A DNA stretch of 24,945 nucleotides, taken from positions 1 through 24,945 of the forward strand of contig JAZTWV010000027.1 in NCBI GenBank assembly GCA_045636145.1, in the 5' to 3' direction. Every line of letters starts with the position of its first letter. Within the stretch, counting starts at the first letter, position 1. Source of the stretch: Flemingiibacterium sp045636145 (GTDB lineage Bacteria; Bacillota; Clostridia; Oscillospirales; CAG-272). Made by a program: the position numbers and the translations under genes. A model generated the notes under the pieces. It was given only the letters and a program-made list of their open reading frames with translations. It was not told the origin of the DNA and made no database searches. Shown here piece by piece: positions 22,172 through 24,945 of this stretch.

Positions 22172-24706
22172 ATGAAAATTTCATTCTCCACACTTGGATG
22201 TCCCGACTTTTCCTGGACGGACATTTATACCCTAGCAAAAGATTTCGGCTTCCACGGAATCGAAATGCGCGGACTTGGCGGTGATATTTTCTCCCTAACT
22301 GCCTCTCCCTTCCGTACGGAAAACTTAGCCAAAACCGTAGAACAGCTTCGCCGTCTGAAGCTTGAAATATGCTGTCTGTCTTCCGGCTGTGCTCTCAGAT
22401 ACAAAGAAAAGCATGAAGAGAGCATCGCGGAGCTTAAAGAATATATTGCGCTTGCAAAAGCTCTCGGCACACCCTATATCCGTGTTCTCGGCGATCTTAC
22501 CGCAGAGCCTACCACGGATTTCGACGACGAAAATGTTATCGCGCCTATGAAAATACTTGCTCCCATCGCGGAGGAGGCAGGCGTAACACTGCTTATCGAA
22601 ACTAACGGCGTATATTCCGACACCGCCCGTCTTGCGGATGTGCTCTCCAAGATAGCAAGCGACAGTGTTGCGGCACTGTGGGACTTTAACCATCCTTACC
22701 GCTTTGCCGGCGAGCTTCCGGAAACCACTATAACCAATCTCGGCGCGTACATAAAGCACGTTCACATCAAGGATTCAGTTATGGAGAACGGAAAGGTGGT
22801 ATACAAGCTTGTAGGCGAGGGCGACCTGCCGCCTATGGCTGACTTTATGAAGGCACTCCGCTCACTCAACTATGAGGGATATATCTCCCTTGAGTGGCTG
22901 AAGCAGTACGCACCGGAGCTTTCCGATGCCGGAATCGTGTTCCCCCACTTTGCTCACTTTATGGAGCAGTATCTCGGTACTGCACACGCCGCAGGACATC
23001 TTATTCCCAACAAGACCGGCACGGGAATGTTTGTATGGCCGAAGAATCAGCTTATCGACTTTACCTTCCCACAGGTGCTTGACCGTATGTGCGAGGAATT
23101 TCCCGACCAGTACGCATTCCGTTATACCGAGTGCGATTACACCCGTACATACACCGAGTTCCGCGATGATGTGGACACATTCGCGCGCGCACTCATTTCC
23201 ATGGGCGTAAAGCAGGGCGACCATGTGGCAATCTGGGCGACCAACGTGCCTGCGTGGTACATCACATTCTGGGCAACAGTTAAGATAGGTGCGGTGCTTG
23301 TTACCGTCAATACGGCATACAAGAAACACGAGGTAGAATATCTGCTCCGTCAGTCTGACACCCATACACTTGTTATGGTTGACGGCTACAAGGATTCCGA
23401 CTATGTGGCAATCATAAAGGAGCTTATCCCCGAGCTTGCCGACCACGAGGCAGGCAAGCCCATACATTCGAGAAAGCTTCCGTTCCTCAGAAACGTAATT
23501 ACCGTTGATTCAAAGCAGCCGGGATGTCTCACATGGGACGAGGCGGTTGCTATGTCCGAGCGAACACCTATTGATGCCGTATACCGCAGAGCGGCTATGA
23601 TAAACAAGCATGACGTATGCAATATGCAGTATACATCGGGTACAACCGGCTTCCCCAAGGGCGTTATGCTGACCCATTACAACGTTGTAAACAACGGTAA
23701 GGCGATCGGTGACTGCATGGACCTTTCCACCGCAGACCGCATGATGATACAGGTTCCCATGTTCCACTGCTTCGGAATGGTGCTTGCAATGACTGCGTCA
23801 ATGACGCACGGCGTAACCATGTCCCCGATACCGGCATTCTCGCCGAAAAAGGGACTTGCCTGCATCAACAAGGAGAAGATCACCGCGTTCCACGGCGTTC
23901 CCACCATGTTTATCGCAATGCTGGGACACGAGGATTTCGATAAAACAGATTTCTCGCATATGAGAACGGGTATTATGGCAGGCTCTCCGTGCCCCATCAA
24001 GGTCATGGAAGAGGTTGTTACCAAGATGCATATGCCCGAAATATGCATAACCTACGGTCAGACCGAGGCTTCACCTGCAACGACTATGTCAAAGACTACC
24101 GACCCTCTAGAGCTTCGCTGTACCACAGTCGGTCAGTCCATGTTTGCGGTTGAAACAAAGATTATCGATCCCGAAACAGGCGAAGAAGTGCCGGACGGCG
24201 TTGACGGTGAGTTCTGTGCTCGCGGCTACAACATCATGAAGGGCTACTACAAGATGCCCGAGGCTACCGCGGCGGCTATCGACTCCGAGGGATGGCTTCA
24301 CTCCGGCGACCTTGCAAGACGTGTTGAGGGCGGCTACTATAAGATAACCGGTCGTATCAAGGATATGATCATCCGCGGCGGCGAGAACATTTACCCCAAG
24401 GAGATCGAGGACTTCCTTTACACCAACCCCAAGATCAAGGACGTGCAGGTTATCGGCGTGCCGGATAAGCAGTACGGCGAGGAAGTAATGGCGTGCGTTG
24501 TGCTCAACGAGGGTGAAACCTCCACCGAGGCTGAAATGAAGGAATTCTGCCTTGCCAATATGGCAAAGCACAAATGCCCCAGATACATCAGATTTGTTGA
24601 GGGCTTCCCCATGAATGCGGCAGGCAAGATACTCAAATACAAGATGCGCGAGGAAGCTGTGGAATATCTGAAGCTTCACGAGGACGCAAGCATCGTTACA
24701 GCTTAA
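22172..24706 (+). CDS. Fused sugar-isomerase-like TIM barrel and FadD-like acyl-CoA synthetase, 844 aa
   Basis: AGAGAGG (22157-22163) precedes ATG 22172. Residues 1-270 are a xylose-isomerase-like/AP-endonuclease-2 TIM barrel with the expected metal ligands: Glu143 (LIETNG), Asp171 and His174 (DFNH), His198 (HVHIKD) and Glu241 (SLEW). Residues about 290-844 are a complete adenylate-forming acyl-CoA synthetase: the phosphate-binding YTSGTTGFPKG (487-497), ITYGQTE, GWLHSGD, the hinge region (GRIKDMIIRGGENIYPKE) and the C-terminal catalytic Lys819 (NAAGK). The join at about 270-290 has no stop, no internal ribosome site and no gap in either domain. The second half should activate a carboxylic acid with ATP and CoA. 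The first half suggests a sugar or sugar-acid epimerase/isomerase. The combined substrate is unknown. It is a single-gene unit with its own promoter and terminator. Confidence 0.9.
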   Translation: MKISFSTLGCPDFSWTDIYTLAKDFGFHGIEMRGLGGDIFSLTASPFRTENLAKTVEQLRRLKLEICCLSSGCALRYKEKHEESIAELKEYIALAKALGTPYIRVLGDLTAEPTTDFDDENVIAPMKILAPIAEEAGVTLLIETNGVYSDTARLADVLSKIASDSVAALWDFNHPYRFAGELPETTITNLGAYIKHVHIKDSVMENGKVVYKLVGEGDLPPMADFMKALRSLNYEGYISLEWLKQYAPELSDAGIVFPHFAHFMEQYLGTAHAAGHLIPNKTGTGMFVWPKNQLIDFTFPQVLDRMCEEFPDQYAFRYTECDYTRTYTEFRDDVDTFARALISMGVKQGDHVAIWATNVPAWYITFWATVKIGAVLVTVNTAYKKHEVEYLLRQSDTHTLVMVDGYKDSDYVAIIKELIPELADHEAGKPIHSRKLPFLRNVITVDSKQPGCLTWDEAVAMSERTPIDAVYRRAAMINKHDVCNMQYTSGTTGFPKGVMLTHYNVVNNGKAIGDCMDLSTADRMMIQVPMFHCFGMVLAMTASMTHGVTMSPIPAFSPKKGLACINKEKITAFHGVPTMFIAMLGHEDFDKTDFSHMRTGIMAGSPCPIKVMEEVVTKMHMPEICITYGQTEASPATTMSKTTDPLELRCTTVGQSMFAVETKIIDPETGEEVPDGVDGEFCARGYNIMKGYYKMPEATAAAIDSEGWLHSGDLARRVEGGYYKITGRIKDMIIRGGENIYPKEIEDFLYTNPKIKDVQVIGVPDKQYGEEVMACVVLNEGETSTEAEMKEFCLANMAKHKCPRYIRFVEGFPMNAAGKILKYKMREEAVEYLKLHEDASIVTA

Positions 24707-24719
24707 TATACGCTTTTTT

Positions 24720-24755
24720 GCCGGGTACCCGAAAAGGTGCCCGGCGTGTTTTTTT
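24720..24755 (+). terminator. Strong intrinsic terminator of the fusion gene
   Basis: GCCGGGTACC (24720-24729) pairs with GGTGCCCGGC (24736-24745), one G-T wobble, around a 6-base loop. GTG and seven T (24749-24755) follow. It starts 14 bases after the stop. Confidence 0.92.
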
Positions 24756-24804
24756 GTTTCGTCACACTTTACGCGCCATCTCCCTCCCGGTGGATATTTA
24801 TTGT

Positions 24805-24940
24805 ATGGTATAATATACGCAGGAAATCCTGTTTCACAGGCTTTCGCGGCTTCGCCGCTCCGCGCCGTGGCGCAGTTGCGCAATTGACGGCTTCGCAAAA
24901 ATGCCCTTGCAAGCAAGCATTTTTGCTTCATGGTATAATA
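24805..24940 (+). other. Structured intergenic stretch between two extended -10 look-alikes
   Basis: The 11-mer ATGGTATAATA occurs at 24805-24815 and 24930-24940, each an extended -10 (TGG-TATAAT). Between them are small hairpins: CCTGT/ACAGG (24828-24840), GCGGC/GCCGC (24846-24858), and a perfect 10-bp GCAAAAATGC/GCATTTTTGC (24895-24904, 24917-24926). No open frame here is convincing. It may be a small RNA with its own promoter, the leader of a gene beyond the window, or an intergenic repeat. Confidence 0.35.
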
Positions 24941-24945
24941 ATTTA

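Noticed and set aside
24107..24931. 274-codon minus-strand open frame across the end of the fusion gene
   Set aside because: It is antisense to the conserved C-terminal domain of the acyl-CoA synthetase and crosses its terminator. It has no recognisable domain.

Overview
The window reads as chromosomal DNA of a low-to-medium GC Gram-positive anaerobe, most likely a gut-type clostridium (Oscillospiraceae/Ruminococcaceae-like). The basis is strong AAGGAG ribosome binding sites, MKK-type signal peptides, several SLH-domain surface proteins without LPXTG sorting signals, InlB-type B-repeats, UgtP-type lipid glycosylation, a B12-type radical SAM protein, and a CCA-encoding tRNA. The species assignment is inference.

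Bases 1-15172 form a cell-surface locus. It holds the 3' end of an SLH protein, a 469-aa SLH protein, a 485-aa secreted protein with a duplicated domain, a divergent MerR/GyrI-type regulator, a 3190-aa SLH + B-repeat + MucBP-like giant protein, and a small subtilisin-like lipoprotein. The merR/giant-gene intergenic region looks like a textbook MerR operator-promoter. A TTGCAT/TATAAT promoter with a 19-bp spacer is filled by a CGTCCC-N4-GGGACG dyad and points at the giant gene. It overlaps a TTGAAT-N17-TATAAT promoter pointing at merR. A MerR ligand sensor therefore probably switches on a very large surface protein rather than an efflux pump.

Bases 15173-15843 carry no gene but are dense in structure: a 21-bp direct repeat, a 19-bp perfect bidirectional hairpin, two oppositely oriented fragments that look like initiator tRNA (fMet), a nested stem-loop candidate RNA, and a hairpin with a T-tract. 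Bases 15844-17964 hold an AT-richer two-gene cassette, a probable type II restriction endonuclease plus a beta-class DNA methyltransferase. The cassette lies between that structured region and a tRNA-Leu(UAG) gene on the minus strand (18173-18256), which has its own promoter and terminator.

Bases 18349-22015 are envelope and metabolic genes: a polysaccharide-deacetylase lipoprotein translationally coupled to a UgtP/MGDG-synthase-like glycosyltransferase, then a hairpin and a radical SAM protein. Bases 22172-24706 encode an unusual 844-aa fusion of a sugar-isomerase-type TIM barrel (metal ligands intact) with a complete FadD-like acyl-CoA synthetase. It has its own promoter, a 10-bp inverted repeat in the leader, and a strong terminator. 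The last 190 bases hold two extended -10 look-alikes around a run of small hairpins.

The strongest leads are the MerR-controlled giant surface protein with its neighbouring protease, the isomerase/acyl-CoA synthetase fusion, and the fMet-derived inverted fragments next to the restriction-modification cassette.
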